Shown here: positions 35,682 through 45,268 of the stretch, piece after piece
Position numbering within the stretch: position 1 is the stretch's first letter
Layout: every line of letters begins with the position of its first letter
From: Chakrabartia godavariana
Lineage (GTDB): Bacteria; Pseudomonadota; Alphaproteobacteria; Sphingomonadales; Sphingomonadaceae
Direction of reading: 5' to 3'
Assembly (NCBI GenBank): GCA_005518185.1
Contig: RKSN01000001.1
Location: 186,001-250,000 of the forward strand
Length of the DNA stretch: 64,000 nt
Notes under the pieces: generated by a model
Seen by the model: only the letters and a program-made list of their open reading frames with translations
The model's database searches: none
What the model was told of the DNA's origin: nothing
Translations under genes and position numbers: made by a program

Positions 35682-36377
35682 CTAGCGCGCGTCCACCAGC
35701 ACCAGTTCCGCTTCGTCCTCAGCCTCAATCACCAGTCGCGCTTCACCGGTGATGGCTACCCCATCACGGGCATTCGCAGGCACACCGTTGACGGTGATCT
35801 TTCCCGTCGCAGGCACCAGATAGATGTGCCGCGCCGGGTCCGCGTCATAGGTGATCTTCTCGCCCGCCTTGACCGTCGCGCCCAGCACCTGTGCATGGGC
35901 GCGGATGGGCAGGGCGTCACCGTCTTCCTCGCCGCTCGCCAGCGTCACCCATTGGCCCGCGCGGTCCGCCTTGGGGAAGGCGCGCTGGCCCCAGCCGGGG
36001 GTGCCGCCGGGCGCATCGGGGAGGATCCAGATCTGGAACAGCGTCGTCAGCGCCTCTTCCAGATTATATTCGGCATGCTGGATGCCGGTGCCCGCGCTCA
36101 TCACCTGCACGTCGCCAGCCGGTGTCCGGCCCTCATTGCCCAGGCTGTCGCGGTGGCTGATCGCGCCGGTGCGGACATAGGTCACGATTTCCATGTCGGC
36201 ATGGCCGTGCGGCGGAAAGCCGGTCTTCGCGCCGATCTCGTCATCATTCCAGACGCGGATCGCGCCCCAGCCCATGCGGGCGGGATCGTAATAATTGGCA
36301 AAGCTGAAATGGTGGCGCGCGTTGAGCCAGCCATGGTCCGCATGGCCAAGGCCACCAAAGGGTCGAACGTCAATCAT
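35682..36377 (-). CDS. Pirin-family cupin (YhhW-type)
   Basis: 231 residues, bicupin fold. The metal ligands match E. coli YhhW position for position: His57, His59, His101 and Glu103 (FPPHGHADMEIVTY, GTGIQHAEYN). YhhW has quercetin 2,3-dioxygenase activity in vitro; the natural substrate is unknown. Single gene. Confidence 0.9.
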   Translation of the reverse strand: MIDVRPFGGLGHADHGWLNARHHFSFANYYDPARMGWGAIRVWNDDEIGAKTGFPPHGHADMEIVTYVRTGAISHRDSLGNEGRTPAGDVQVMSAGTGIQHAEYNLEEALTTLFQIWILPDAPGGTPGWGQRAFPKADRAGQWVTLASGEEDGDALPIRAHAQVLGATVKAGEKITYDADPARHIYLVPATGKITVNGVPANARDGVAITGEARLVIEAEDEAELVLVDAR

Positions 36378-36445
36378 GGGGTCTTCTCACCTCGGCGGGG
36401 TGTTGCCGCCGGTATGCGGCTTAGATGGGGGTGGACGCCGTCCGT

Positions 36446-36931
36446 TCAACCCCTGCGCGCGGCCATGGCCGACAGGGCGTCACCTTCCAGCCGGAAGCCG
36501 GTCCATTCATCGAGCGCCTTTGCCCCCAGCGTCTTGTAAAAGCCGATCGACGGTTCGTTCCAGTCAAGCACCGACCAGTCGAGCCGCGCGCAGTCGCGCT
36601 CGACCGCCAGCCGTGCCAGTTTGGCAAGCAGCGCCGTGCCAAGGCCGGAGCCGCGTGCCTCAGGGGTCACGAACAGGTCTTCCAGATAGATGCCGGGCCT
36701 GCCCTCGAACGTCGAAAAATTGTGGAAGAACAAGGCGAAGCCTTCGGGCTTTGCGTCAATCTCCCCGATCAGCACTTCGGCATAGGGGCGCGCGCCAAAG
36801 AGTTTGTCCGCCAGCACCGCCTCGTTAAAGCGCACTTCGTGAAGCAGCTTTTCATAGTCGGCGAGCGCGCGGATGAACTGCGCAATCAGGCCAATATCGT
36901 CGCGCGTCGCGGTGCGGATGGAAAGCGTCAT
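36446..36931 (-). CDS. GNAT N-acetyltransferase (diamine-type)
   Basis: 161 residues. GNAT fold with IYLEDLFVTPEARGSGLGTALLAKLARLAVE (acetyl-CoA pyrophosphate loop) and DWNEPSIGFYKTLGAKALDEW. The pattern is closest to spermidine/spermine acetyltransferase-like enzymes. The start at 36931 overlaps the stop of the transporter gene (ATGA); a longer frame would run into that gene. Confidence 0.85.
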   Translation of the reverse strand: MTLSIRTATRDDIGLIAQFIRALADYEKLLHEVRFNEAVLADKLFGARPYAEVLIGEIDAKPEGFALFFHNFSTFEGRPGIYLEDLFVTPEARGSGLGTALLAKLARLAVERDCARLDWSVLDWNEPSIGFYKTLGAKALDEWTGFRLEGDALSAMAARRG

Positions 36932-37821
36932 ATCTTCAACCTCTGTTTGATCCTTGGCCACAACATGCCGACCGAAAGGCCGCCCATGACGAGCGCAAAG
37001 GCGGTGAGTTTCCAGGGCTGCATCGGCTCACCCAAGAGCAGGGCGGAGGCGCCCATGCCGAAGACGGGCACCATCAGCGCCATTGGCGCGACGGTTGCGG
37101 CCGGGTGACGGTTGAGCAGCCAGCCCCATGCGGCATAGCCGAACATGGTATTGCCAACCGACTGCCACAGGACGGCCCCCCATGTCGTCGCATCGGCGGC
37201 GCGGATGCCCTCGATCATCCGGGTCGGCCCTTCCAGCAGCAGCGCAAAGACGAGCAGCGGCGGCACGGCAAAGATGCTCGACCAGACGACATAGGCCAGC
37301 ATGTTCTGCGGCCCCGCCTGGCGCGACACCATGTTCCCGCTCGACCAGCTGAACGCCGCGATCAGCACGAGGACAAGTCCGAGCGGCGTTGCTGTCCCAT
37401 CTGTGTGGAGCGCGATGGTGGCAAGGCCCGTTCCGGCGATCAGCATCGCCACAATCTGGTATGGCGCGACCCGCTCTCCTGTCAGCCGCATCGACAGGAA
37501 GATCGTGAAGAACACCTGCGTCTGCACGACAAGGCTGGCGAGCCCCGGCGTGATGTCCGCGCGCATGGCGGTGAACAGCACGCCGAACTGCCCCGCCCCG
37601 ATCAGCGCGCCATAGGCTGCGAGATTGCCCCAGCCGACCTTGGGCCGCGGCAGGAACAAGGCGAGCGGGAAGAAGGCCAGTGTGAACCGCAACAGCGCCA
37701 AGGTCAGCGGCGGCAGATGCGCGAGCGCGAATTTGATGACGACAAAGTTCGTCCCCCACACCGCCATGATAAGGACGGCGAGCAGCAGGTGGGCAGGGGG
37801 AAGATTGGCGCGGGAGGGCAT
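36928..37821 (-). CDS. EamA/DMT-superfamily transporter
   Basis: 297 residues with ten hydrophobic segments in two EamA repeats (AVWGTNFVVIKFALAHLPPLTLALLRF and SWSSGNMVSRQAG). Resembles RhaT/YdcZ-type amino-acid or metabolite exporters. Starts at the VapC stop (TAATG) and overlaps the GNAT gene, so vapB-vapC-DMT-GNAT may share one transcript. An export plus acetylation pair is a possible joint role (inference). Confidence 0.88.
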   Translation of the reverse strand: MPSRANLPPAHLLLAVLIMAVWGTNFVVIKFALAHLPPLTLALLRFTLAFFPLALFLPRPKVGWGNLAAYGALIGAGQFGVLFTAMRADITPGLASLVVQTQVFFTIFLSMRLTGERVAPYQIVAMLIAGTGLATIALHTDGTATPLGLVLVLIAAFSWSSGNMVSRQAGPQNMLAYVVWSSIFAVPPLLVFALLLEGPTRMIEGIRAADATTWGAVLWQSVGNTMFGYAAWGWLLNRHPAATVAPMALMVPVFGMGASALLLGEPMQPWKLTAFALVMGGLSVGMLWPRIKQRLKI

Positions 37822-38213
37822 TAAAGGGCTGACTTAACGTCGGTTTTCGAGAAGTCATCCCCTTTGAAGAGCAGCGGTGAATCCAGAGACTTGGCAAGCG
37901 CATAGGCCATGCAATCGCCGAAATTCAGGTTCGCCGGATGACGGCCCTTGCCGAAGTCAAACTCTGCTTTGACGGCGAGCATCGTCAGTGCATCATCCCA
38001 TGGCACAACCTTCGCGCCAATCGTCCCCAGCAGGCTGACGGCTAGGTCAACCGCAGGCTTTTGACGCCATCTGGCCATGACCATCAGCAATTCGAACTTT
38101 GTAGGTGCCCCGATCATGACCTCAGCTGCTTCACTGAGTTTGATCTGGAAAGTTTCTGCATCCGGCTCCCGCTTGAGAATTGCGACGACAGCCGAACTAT
38201 CGAGGACGATCAA
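37821..38213 (-). CDS. vapC: VapC-type PIN-domain ribonuclease toxin
   Basis: 130 residues. PIN-domain acids: Asp5 (MIVLDSSAVVAIL), Glu41 (PTKFELLMV), Asp100 (NFGDCMAYALAK) and Asp119/120 (FKGDDF). By family it is an RNase that cuts tRNA or rRNA when free of its antitoxin. Downstream of vapB with an ATGA overlap. Adjacent to the conserved gene ispG. Confidence 0.9.
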   Translation of the reverse strand: MIVLDSSAVVAILKREPDAETFQIKLSEAAEVMIGAPTKFELLMVMARWRQKPAVDLAVSLLGTIGAKVVPWDDALTMLAVKAEFDFGKGRHPANLNFGDCMAYALAKSLDSPLLFKGDDFSKTDVKSAL

Positions 38214-38464
38214 TGGGGAAGACCATTTTCGTCATAGAGCCAGTCGTCCATCTCTTTCATGGATGGCATCGGACCAAGAGCCGCGACGCGCGCCTGAATT
38301 TCCGCAACCGCTTTAAGAATTTCCTCGCGGCTCTTTTTCGGTGGCGTTTTTTCCAGCTCATTGCTGACCGCCAGCCGGATCGCCGTCGTCACCCCCACAC
38401 CCTTGCGCCGGGCGAGTTCACGCACCAGCCGCTCGGTCTCTTCATTCTTGATGCTGAGGCCCAT
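38210..38464 (-). CDS. vapB: VapB-type antitoxin (Rv0623/PSK family)
   Basis: 84 residues. MGLSIKNEETERLVRELARRKGVGVTTAIRLAVSNEL is the PF07704-type DNA-binding N-terminus; the C-terminal WLYDENGLPH would wrap the toxin. ATGA overlap with vapC. Preceded by a perfect palindrome that is the likely autoregulation site. Confidence 0.9.
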   Translation of the reverse strand: MGLSIKNEETERLVRELARRKGVGVTTAIRLAVSNELEKTPPKKSREEILKAVAEIQARVAALGPMPSMKEMDDWLYDENGLPH

Positions 38465-38476
38465 GGGAGGCGCTCC

Positions 38477-38507
38477 TTTCTAGAATTTGTTAGCAGAATT
38501 CTAGAAA
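38477..38507. promoter_or_regulatory. Palindromic operator of vapBC
   Basis: Perfect 11-bp arms TTTCTAGAATT and AATTCTAGAAA separated by nine bases, only 12 bp upstream of the vapB ATG and five bases from the ispG stop. Location and symmetry fit VapB self-repression. Reads as an AT-rich island. Confidence 0.75.
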
Positions 38508-38511
38508 AGGC

Positions 38512-39651
38512 TCAAGCCGCCTTCCCGTGCAGCGTGTCCATGCTGACCGACGTGCCGGCGTCGATCTCAGCGGCCTTGGCTTCGACCAGCTTCACGATGT
38601 GTCCGATCATGTCGGCATCTTCGACATGGTGGTCGGTCACGCCCGAGAGGTAGACCATGTGCTTGCCATTGCCGCCGCCGGTGATGCCGATGTCGGTCTC
38701 GCGGGCTTCGCCGGGGCCGTTGACGACGCAGCCAAGGACGGAGAGGCTCATCGGCGTCTTGATGTGCTGGAGCGCATCCTCAAGCTTCTGGACGGTGCGG
38801 ATCACGTCAAAGCCCTGCCGCGCGCAGCTGGGGCAGGAGACGACGCGAACGCCGCGCGTGCGCAGGCCAAGGCTCTTCAGGATTTCGTAGCCGACGCGGA
38901 CTTCCTCTTCGGGCTCGGCAGAAAGCGAGACGCGGATCGTGTCACCGACGCCCGCCCAGAGCAGATTGCCGATGCCGATGGCCGATTTGACCGTCCCGCC
39001 GATCAGGCCGCCTGCTTCGGTGATGCCGAGGTGCAGCGGACAATCGACCGCGTCGGCAAGGCCCATATAGGCCGCGACCGCGAGGAAGACGTCGGACGCC
39101 TTCACGGCGACCTTATATTCGTGGAAATCGCGGTCCTGCAGCAGCTTGATATGGTCGAGCGCGGACTCGATCAGTGCTTCGGGGCAGGGCTCGCCATATT
39201 TTTCGAGCAGGTCCTTCTCAAGGCTGCCCGCATTGACGCCGATGCGGATCGCGCAGCCATTGGCCTTGGCCGCATTGACGACCTCGTTCACGCGTTCGGC
39301 TGACCCGATATTGCCCGGATTGATGCGCAGGCACGCAGCCCCGGCATCGGCGGCTTCGAGAGCGCGCTTATAATGGAAATGGATGTCCGCGACGATCGGC
39401 ACGCGGGCGGCGCGGACGATCTCCTTCAGCGCGGCGGTCGACTCCACATCGGGGCAGGAGACGCGGATGATGTCGGCGCCAGCATCTTCGCAGCGGCGGA
39501 TCTGGTCGATCGTCGCCTTGGCGTCGGACGTCAGCGTGTTGGTCATGGTCTGGACGGTGATCGGCGCACCGCCACCGACGGGGACGTTGCCGACCATGAT
39601 CTGGCGGGACTGGCGGCGCGCAATGTCGCGCCATGGACGAATGGAAGACAT
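38512..39651 (-). CDS. ispG: (E)-4-hydroxy-3-methylbut-2-enyl-diphosphate synthase
   Basis: 379 residues; penultimate step of the MEP isoprenoid pathway. TIM-barrel part with [36 protein letters not shown], and C-terminal [4Fe-4S] ligands in [13 protein letters not shown] and [11 protein letters not shown]. Start at 39651 ([15 protein letters not shown]); a 17-codon extension is rejected. Carotenoid genes 1.3 kb away consume its product. Confidence 0.96.
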   Translation of the reverse strand: MSSIRPWRDIARRQSRQIMVGNVPVGGGAPITVQTMTNTLTSDAKATIDQIRRCEDAGADIIRVSCPDVESTAALKEIVRAARVPIVADIHFHYKRALEAADAGAACLRINPGNIGSAERVNEVVNAAKANGCAIRIGVNAGSLEKDLLEKYGEPCPEALIESALDHIKLLQDRDFHEYKVAVKASDVFLAVAAYMGLADAVDCPLHLGITEAGGLIGGTVKSAIGIGNLLWAGVGDTIRVSLSAEPEEEVRVGYEILKSLGLRTRGVRVVSCPSCARQGFDVIRTVQKLEDALQHIKTPMSLSVLGCVVNGPGEARETDIGITGGGNGKHMVYLSGVTDHHVEDADMIGHIVKLVEAKAAEIDAGTSVSMDTLHGKAA

Positions 39652-39761
39652 GGCCGCGCCTATACAGGCAGGCATGCCGTGAGGCAAAGCCGCAAAGCGC
39701 ATCCATCGGGCCTTAAATCAATCTTCAACCCTGCGGCGTAAAGGGGCCGGCGTGTGCAGGC

Positions 39762-40970
39762 ATGACACAAGGGCGCTGTTGCAACGTGCAGGGGGAAGCT
39801 GAGACCGGGCGCATCGGGCGTCATTACGGGCTGGACTGGCTCCGCATCGGCGCCTTCGCGCTCCTCATTCTCTATCATATCGGCCTCTATTTCGCGCCCG
39901 GCCATTGGCTGGTGAAATCGGCGCATATCGAGGACTGGGTCGCTTATCCGATTGCCGCAATTTCGCCCTGGCGGCTGATGGTCATCTTCGCCGTGTCGGG
40001 CTTTGCGACCGCCGCGATGCTGCAACGCTTTGCCTCGGTCGGCGCCTTCTTTCGCGAACGCAGCCGCCGCCTGCTCATCCCGCTTATTTTCGGCGCGCTG
40101 GTCCTCGTGCCGCCGCAAGGCTGGGTGCGCATGGAAATGGCGGGCCATCACGAGACGCCGATGCACTTCTTGGTGCATGAAGAATTCGCCTTTGCGCGGA
40201 TCGCGGGGCAGTTCTTCCCCAATTGGGAGCATCTGTGGTTTCTCGGCTATCTCTGGGCCTATACCGGGCTGCTCGCCGCCGTGCTGATCCTATGGCCCGA
40301 CTGGAAGGCGAAAGCAGCGCCGATCGCGACATGGCTGAGCCAGGGCGCGCGTCTCCTGATCGTGCCACTGGTCGTGCTGGCCACGGCGCGCCTCGCGCTG
40401 ATGGCGATGCATCTCGATGATGCCAGCCGCTATTCGGACCTTGTCGGCGACGTGCATTATGTCCCCGCTTTCCTGCTGGGGTTCGGGCTCGCGCACTATC
40501 CCGCCATCTGGGCCGCCGTCCGCCGCGTCTGGCGGGTGTCGCTGGTGCTGGGCCTTGTCTGCCTTGCGATCCTGATGGCCGACGTCGCCGCGCCGGTGGA
40601 GAACCCGTCGCGCCTGCGGCTGATCATCGATGTGGCCGCTGACACCGGCATGGCGTGGGCGATGCTGCCTGTTGCGCTCCAACTGGCGGACACTGCCCTC
40701 AACCGCGAGCATGCGTGGCGGCAGCCGCTCGCGCTCGCCATCTTTCCGGCCTACATTGTCCACCAGACGGTCATCGTGCTGGCGGGCTGGGGGCTACGCG
40801 AGGCGCGCATTGTCGGCCTCCCGGCCTTTGCGGTGCTTGTGGTGCTCGTTGTCGCAAGCTGCGCGGCAGCCTATGCACTGGCCCGGACGGTCCCGCTCAT
40901 GGGAGAGTTGCTCGGCATGCCGCACAAGCGGCTGAAGGCGGAAACCGCTGCCGACCTCAGTCCCGCCTGA
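39762..40970 (+). CDS. Acyltransferase-3 family membrane protein
   Basis: 402 residues with about ten hydrophobic helices. GLDWLRIGAFALLILYHIGLYF with a conserved His, ISPWRLMVIFAVSGFATAAML, and RERSRRLLIPLIFGALVLVPPQGW are the acyltransferase-3/OpgC pattern, enzymes that acylate exported glycans or glycolipids. The last 14 bp overlap the convergent crtB gene. Substrate unknown. Confidence 0.85.
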   Translation: MTQGRCCNVQGEAETGRIGRHYGLDWLRIGAFALLILYHIGLYFAPGHWLVKSAHIEDWVAYPIAAISPWRLMVIFAVSGFATAAMLQRFASVGAFFRERSRRLLIPLIFGALVLVPPQGWVRMEMAGHHETPMHFLVHEEFAFARIAGQFFPNWEHLWFLGYLWAYTGLLAAVLILWPDWKAKAAPIATWLSQGARLLIVPLVVLATARLALMAMHLDDASRYSDLVGDVHYVPAFLLGFGLAHYPAIWAAVRRVWRVSLVLGLVCLAILMADVAAPVENPSRLRLIIDVAADTGMAWAMLPVALQLADTALNREHAWRQPLALAIFPAYIVHQTVIVLAGWGLREARIVGLPAFAVLVVLVVASCAAAYALARTVPLMGELLGMPHKRLKAETAADLSPA

Positions 40971-41841
40971 CCGAAGCTTCGACAAAAGCCCACGCGACCC
41001 AGCCCGCTTTGGCCGGCTTCGACGTGACCACGCGCTGATCCCACGCCGCCGCGCCGCGCCGCGCAACCTCGCGCGCGATATCGCCATAGATGCCCGCTGC
41101 CGACAGCACGGCCCAGCGCGACCGGAAGGGCAGCCGCTGCGCGCCGATCCGCGCGCTCGCCTCATAGCCTGAGGACAGGCTGGCGAGGCGCTGCGCAATG
41201 ACGGCCATCGCCTTGCGGTGTTGCGGCTGCATATGCGCGCCCGCCGGGATGTCCGCCTCCGCCAGCCAGTCGGCGGGGATGTAGCAGCGCCCGGCATCGG
41301 CATCCTCGCGGATGTCGCGCGCGATATTGGCGAGCTGGAACGCCAGACCCAGATCATTGGCGCGCTGGAGCGTGTCCTCATCGTCCGGCGACACGCCCAT
41401 GATGACGGCCATCATCAGGCCGACGACGCCCGCCACGTGATAGCAATAGGTCAGCAGCTCCGCCTCGGTGCGCGGGGAGAAGTCGGCCGCGTCCATGGCG
41501 AAGCCCTGAATGAGGTCGCGCGGCCATGCGGCGGGCAGGGCGCATTCCCTTGCCACCAGCCCCAGCGCGTCGAACGCCGGATCACCGGTCGTCTCGCCGG
41601 CCAGCGCGCGTTCGGTCATGTCGCGCAGGAAGGCGAGACGCTCTTCAGGGTTGTCGACACGGGACAGCGCGCCGCCATGGTCCTGCCCGTCGGCGATGTC
41701 GTCGCACTTGCGGCACCAGCTGTAGAGCAGCCACGCCCGTTCCCGCACATCGGGCGCGAACAGCTTGGAGGCGAGCGCGAAGGATTTGGAGCCCTTGGCG
41801 ATGCTGTCGCGCGCCGTCTCCACCAGCGCGGCGCGGTCCAT
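40957..41841 (-). CDS. crtB: Phytoene synthase
   Basis: 294 residues; condenses two geranylgeranyl diphosphates. Aspartate-rich motifs CRKCDDIAD (Asp47, Asp48, Asp51) and ANIARDIREDADAGRCYIP (Asp176, Asp180) coordinate magnesium. Last gene of a crtY-crtI-LOG-crtB run. It starts two bases after the LOG stop, so the two are probably co-translated. crtE is not in the window. Confidence 0.94.
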   Translation of the reverse strand: MDRAALVETARDSIAKGSKSFALASKLFAPDVRERAWLLYSWCRKCDDIADGQDHGGALSRVDNPEERLAFLRDMTERALAGETTGDPAFDALGLVARECALPAAWPRDLIQGFAMDAADFSPRTEAELLTYCYHVAGVVGLMMAVIMGVSPDDEDTLQRANDLGLAFQLANIARDIREDADAGRCYIPADWLAEADIPAGAHMQPQHRKAMAVIAQRLASLSSGYEASARIGAQRLPFRSRWAVLSAAGIYGDIAREVARRGAAAWDQRVVTSKPAKAGWVAWAFVEASVRRD

Positions 41842-41843
41842 GC

Positions 41844-42425
41844 TCAGAGGTCTTCTGCCGTCATCGAAAAGATCGGCTGGTGCGGCTCATACATCGCCAT
41901 GCGCGTCAGCAGCCGGTCCAGCTGATCATCGGCGATCAGGATGCCCTTATGCTGCTCCCGGATGAAGCCGACCGAAATCATGTGTTCGTTGAACTCGATG
42001 AGCTTGTCATAAAAGCCCGCCGCATTGAGCACGCCGACCGGCTTGGCATGATAACCCAGCTGCGCCCAGCTGATCGCTTCCCACAATTCGTCCATCGTGC
42101 CGACGCCGCCGGGGATGGTGAGGAAGCCGTCCGACAGGTCAGTGAACATGCGCTTGCGTTCATGCATGCCGGGCACGACGTGCAGCTCGGTGCAGCCCTT
42201 ATGCGCGACTTCGCTGCCGACGAGCGCTTCGGGAATGACGCCGATGACTTCGCCGCCTGCTTCGAGCGCGCTGTCGGCCACCGCGCCCATCAGGCCGAGG
42301 CGTCCGCCGCCATAGACGACGCCAATGCCCTTTTCGGCGAGCGTGCGGCCGACGCGGCGCGCGGTTTCGATATAGACGGGGTCAGCGGGCGTCGCCGATC
42401 CGCAATAGACTGCAATGCGTTTCAT
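41844..42425 (-). CDS. LOG-family nucleotide 5'-phosphate phosphoribohydrolase
   Basis: 193 residues (TIGR00730). Signatures: VYCGSATPADPVYIE, VVYGGGRLGLMGAVAD and the catalytic FLTIPGGVGTMDELWEA. The family hydrolyses nucleotide monophosphates, including cytokinin ribotides. Strong GGGAGG upstream. It lies between crtI and crtB. Confidence 0.9.
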   Translation of the reverse strand: MKRIAVYCGSATPADPVYIETARRVGRTLAEKGIGVVYGGGRLGLMGAVADSALEAGGEVIGVIPEALVGSEVAHKGCTELHVVPGMHERKRMFTDLSDGFLTIPGGVGTMDELWEAISWAQLGYHAKPVGVLNAAGFYDKLIEFNEHMISVGFIREQHKGILIADDQLDRLLTRMAMYEPHQPIFSMTAEDL

Positions 42426-42459
42426 GGGCCTCCCTGGCCTTCAATTCTCGCCATCCGGT

Positions 42460-42533
42460 TCCGTTTGTCCCGAGCGAAGTCGAGGGACGTGGTCTCGGCG
42501 CTGCGTGTCTCGACTTCGCTCGACACGAACGGA
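42460..42533. repeat. Inverted palindromic repeat inside the crt cluster
   Basis: Left arm (42460-42487) and right arm (42508-42533) share GAGCGAAGTCGAG with flanks TCCGTT; near-perfect inversion around 20 bp. It occupies the 169-bp gap between crtI and LOG genes and may mark a transcript boundary within the cluster. Confidence 0.8.
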
Positions 42534-42594
42534 TCATGGCGTGACGATGCGTACTGCTGTCGCTCTAGCCGCTCGTGCCCCGCAAAGTCGAGCC

Positions 42595-44076
42595 TCAGCC
42601 CAAATCCTCAAGCATCAGCGCTGCCGTCGCCTTCGCGCTGCCGACGACGCCGGGGATGCCGGCGCCGGGGTGTGTGCCCGCGCCAACGAAGTAGAGATTG
42701 TCGATCACGTCATCGCGGTTGTGGGCGCGGAACCAGGCGCTCTGCCACAGGACGGGCTCAAGGCTGAACGCGCTGCCAAGGTGCGCGGACAGGTCACGAC
42801 CGAAATCGGTCGGCGCATAATGGAACTGCGTGACGATCCGCTCTTTCAGGTCGGGCATCAGGCGCTGGGCGACCTCATCCAGAATGCGGTCGGCAAACTG
42901 CTTGCCGAAGTCGCCATCCCAGTCGACCTTCGCCTTGCCGAGGTGCGCGACGGGCGCGAGCACGTAGAAGGTCGAGTGCCCCTCGGGCGCGACCGACGGA
43001 TCGGTGACGCTCGGGTGGTGGAGGTACAGCGAAAAGTCCTCGGGCACGCGGCCATTCTTGTAGATGTCGTCGAGCAGCCCTTTGTAGCGCGGGCCAAACA
43101 GGATCATGTGATGCGGGATGTCGGGGAAGGTGCCCTTCACCCCGAAATGCACGACGAAGAGCGAGGGCGACCAGCGCTTGTGCTTCAGTGACCTGGCCGC
43201 GCGCTGCCCGCGCGGATGGTCGGCGAGGAGCTTGCCATAGCTGTGCATCAGATCGCCATTGGTGGCGACGGCGTCGGCTGACTGCTGCCAGCCGGAGGCC
43301 GTGCGCACGCCGGTCACGCGATTGCCCTCCGTCTCGATGGCCTCAACCGGGTCCCCCAGCCGTAGCGTGCCGCCCAGCCGTTCGAACAGGGCGACCATGC
43401 CGGAAACAAGCTTGTTGGTGCCGCCGCGCGCGAACCAGACGCCGCCGCGCTTTTCGATGGTGTGGATGAGCGCGTAGATCGAACTGGTCGTCATCGGATT
43501 GCCGCCCACAAGGAGCGTCTGGAACGACAGCGCCTGCCGCAGCTTGTCGTTCTTCACATATTTGGACGCGATGGAATAAACCGACCGCCACGCCTGATAG
43601 CGCGCGAGCGCGGGCGCGGCCTTCAGCATCGAGAGGATCGACAGGAACGCGACCGAGCCGAGCTTCTGATAGCCCTCCCGCTCCACGCCGCGGGAATATT
43701 CCTGAAACTTTTCATAGCCTTCAAGGTCATCGGGCGCGATCTTGCGGATCTCCTCGCGCAGGGCTTCCTCGTCATTGGCGTAATCGTAATTGGTGCCGTC
43801 GGGCCAGTTCAGGCGGTAAAAGGGCCTGACCGGCATCAGGTCGACATCGTCGGACACCGTGCCGCCCGACAGTGCCCAAAGCTCTTCCAGACAGGGCGGA
43901 TCGGTGATGACTGTCGGCCCCGCATCGAAGGTGAAGCCGTCGCGCTGCCAATGATAGCCGCGCCCGCCCGGCTTGTCGCGAGCCTCGACGATGGTTGTCT
44001 GGATGCCCGCGGACTGGAGCCGGATACCGAGCGCCAGGCCGCCAAAGCCTGCGCCGATCACGATTGCCTTCTTCAT
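42595..44076 (-). CDS. crtI: Phytoene desaturase
   Basis: 493 residues; converts phytoene to lycopene using FAD. Dinucleotide-binding GAGFGGLALG at 8-17, GGRGYHWQRDGFTFDAGPTVI, and the C-terminal carotenoid-oxidase signature GAGTHPGAGIPGVVGSAKATA. Overlaps crtY by ATGA. Confidence 0.96.
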   Translation of the reverse strand: MKKAIVIGAGFGGLALGIRLQSAGIQTTIVEARDKPGGRGYHWQRDGFTFDAGPTVITDPPCLEELWALSGGTVSDDVDLMPVRPFYRLNWPDGTNYDYANDEEALREEIRKIAPDDLEGYEKFQEYSRGVEREGYQKLGSVAFLSILSMLKAAPALARYQAWRSVYSIASKYVKNDKLRQALSFQTLLVGGNPMTTSSIYALIHTIEKRGGVWFARGGTNKLVSGMVALFERLGGTLRLGDPVEAIETEGNRVTGVRTASGWQQSADAVATNGDLMHSYGKLLADHPRGQRAARSLKHKRWSPSLFVVHFGVKGTFPDIPHHMILFGPRYKGLLDDIYKNGRVPEDFSLYLHHPSVTDPSVAPEGHSTFYVLAPVAHLGKAKVDWDGDFGKQFADRILDEVAQRLMPDLKERIVTQFHYAPTDFGRDLSAHLGSAFSLEPVLWQSAWFRAHNRDDVIDNLYFVGAGTHPGAGIPGVVGSAKATAALMLEDLG

Positions 44077-45224
44077 TTTCTCAATCCCCAGATGGCGCGA
44101 ATGGCCCGGCCGATCGGCACAGGCGGCTTGCCTGTCAGGATGCGTGCCTTGTCGATGAGCGTCGATTGACCCGCATAGAAGCGATCGATCAACATGGCCG
44201 AAAGGCCGTAAAACCGTTCAAAGATGCGATAACGCCGGTCGGGCTCGGCCGCACCGAACAGCATCGCGTCGAGCATCCGGTAATAGCCGCGCGCCTGCCA
44301 GTGTGTGCGCGCCATCGCCTCGAACTGCGCAGGCGTCAGGTCCGGATCGGTGGCGAGCCGTGACGCGAGCCGCACGGCGTCGGGCAAAGTATAGCCCGTC
44401 GTCGGCTGGCACATGCCCGATCGTATGCCTGCCTTCGCCGTGCCGGTGCCGGTCGAGCGCCAATAGGCGTCGAAATCGCCGCCGACGATGACGGGCAGCA
44501 CGCCCGTTTCCTCATGCCCGCCGCCATTGGTCTGCCAGCCCTTGGCGGCGGCATAGGCGATGATCCGTTCGCGGATCGCGGTCACGTCGAGATCGGGCGC
44601 GTCGCTGTAATAGGTGTCCTCAATGAACACGGTCTCCGCATCGAAGGGCAGGCAGTAGACGAAGCGATAGCCGTCAATCTGTTCGACCGTCGCATCCATC
44701 ACGATCGGGCGTGTCAGGCCATGGCCGCCCGGCACGCGGACGCGCTGCCCCACAAACTTCTGCCAGCCGAGCTTGAGCGTTGACAGGTCGCCCGGCCCGC
44801 GTGCGTCGATCACGCGTCGTGCGGTGATGGCGCCGCCACCTGCCAGCACGATCTGCTCTGGCGTCACCTCCAGCACCTCGGCGCGCAGGATCCGTTCGGG
44901 CGGCAGAACGGCCCGCACATGCGCGTCGAGCCGGTCGGACGTGATGCTGTTATACCCCGCGTCGAGCGTGCGGCTGAACTTGGGGAAGTGCACGTCATAG
45001 CCCGCCCAGTGGTGGACGATCAGCGGCGCGACGATCCAGCGGTCGGCTTCTGCCACGTCGCTGTCAAAGAACGACCAGACGTGATTGCCGCCCAGCGTCG
45101 CGCCCGTCTCCACGATCCGGACGTCAAGCTGCGGCTGCTGCGCGGCGAGCGCCAGCGCGATCAGGCACCCGGCCAGGCCGCCGCCAGCAATTGCGATATC
45201 ACATTGGACAGTAGCGTCAGGCAC
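44073..45224 (-). CDS. crtY: Lycopene beta-cyclase
   Basis: 383 residues, bacterial CrtY type. FAD motif IAGGGLAGCLIALAL, then GGNHVWSFFDSDV, the active-site FVYCLPFDAETVFIEDTYYSD and a C-terminal FYGLSAMLIDRFYAGQ. It makes beta-carotene from lycopene. First gene of the cluster, divergent from the thioesterase gene 44 bp away. Confidence 0.95.
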   Translation of the reverse strand: MPDATVQCDIAIAGGGLAGCLIALALAAQQPQLDVRIVETGATLGGNHVWSFFDSDVAEADRWIVAPLIVHHWAGYDVHFPKFSRTLDAGYNSITSDRLDAHVRAVLPPERILRAEVLEVTPEQIVLAGGGAITARRVIDARGPGDLSTLKLGWQKFVGQRVRVPGGHGLTRPIVMDATVEQIDGYRFVYCLPFDAETVFIEDTYYSDAPDLDVTAIRERIIAYAAAKGWQTNGGGHEETGVLPVIVGGDFDAYWRSTGTGTAKAGIRSGMCQPTTGYTLPDAVRLASRLATDPDLTPAQFEAMARTHWQARGYYRMLDAMLFGAAEPDRRYRIFERFYGLSAMLIDRFYAGQSTLIDKARILTGKPPVPIGRAIRAIWGLRK

Positions 45225-45268
45225 AGACGCGCTCTAATGGTCCGGCCCGAAAAGAGAAAGGGGCACGC

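Noticed and set aside
35541-36539. 332-codon frame starting in the palindromic repeat
   Set aside because: Its N-terminus is translated repeat (ARPEPVEG, LRQAQGER) and the rest is antisense to pirin.
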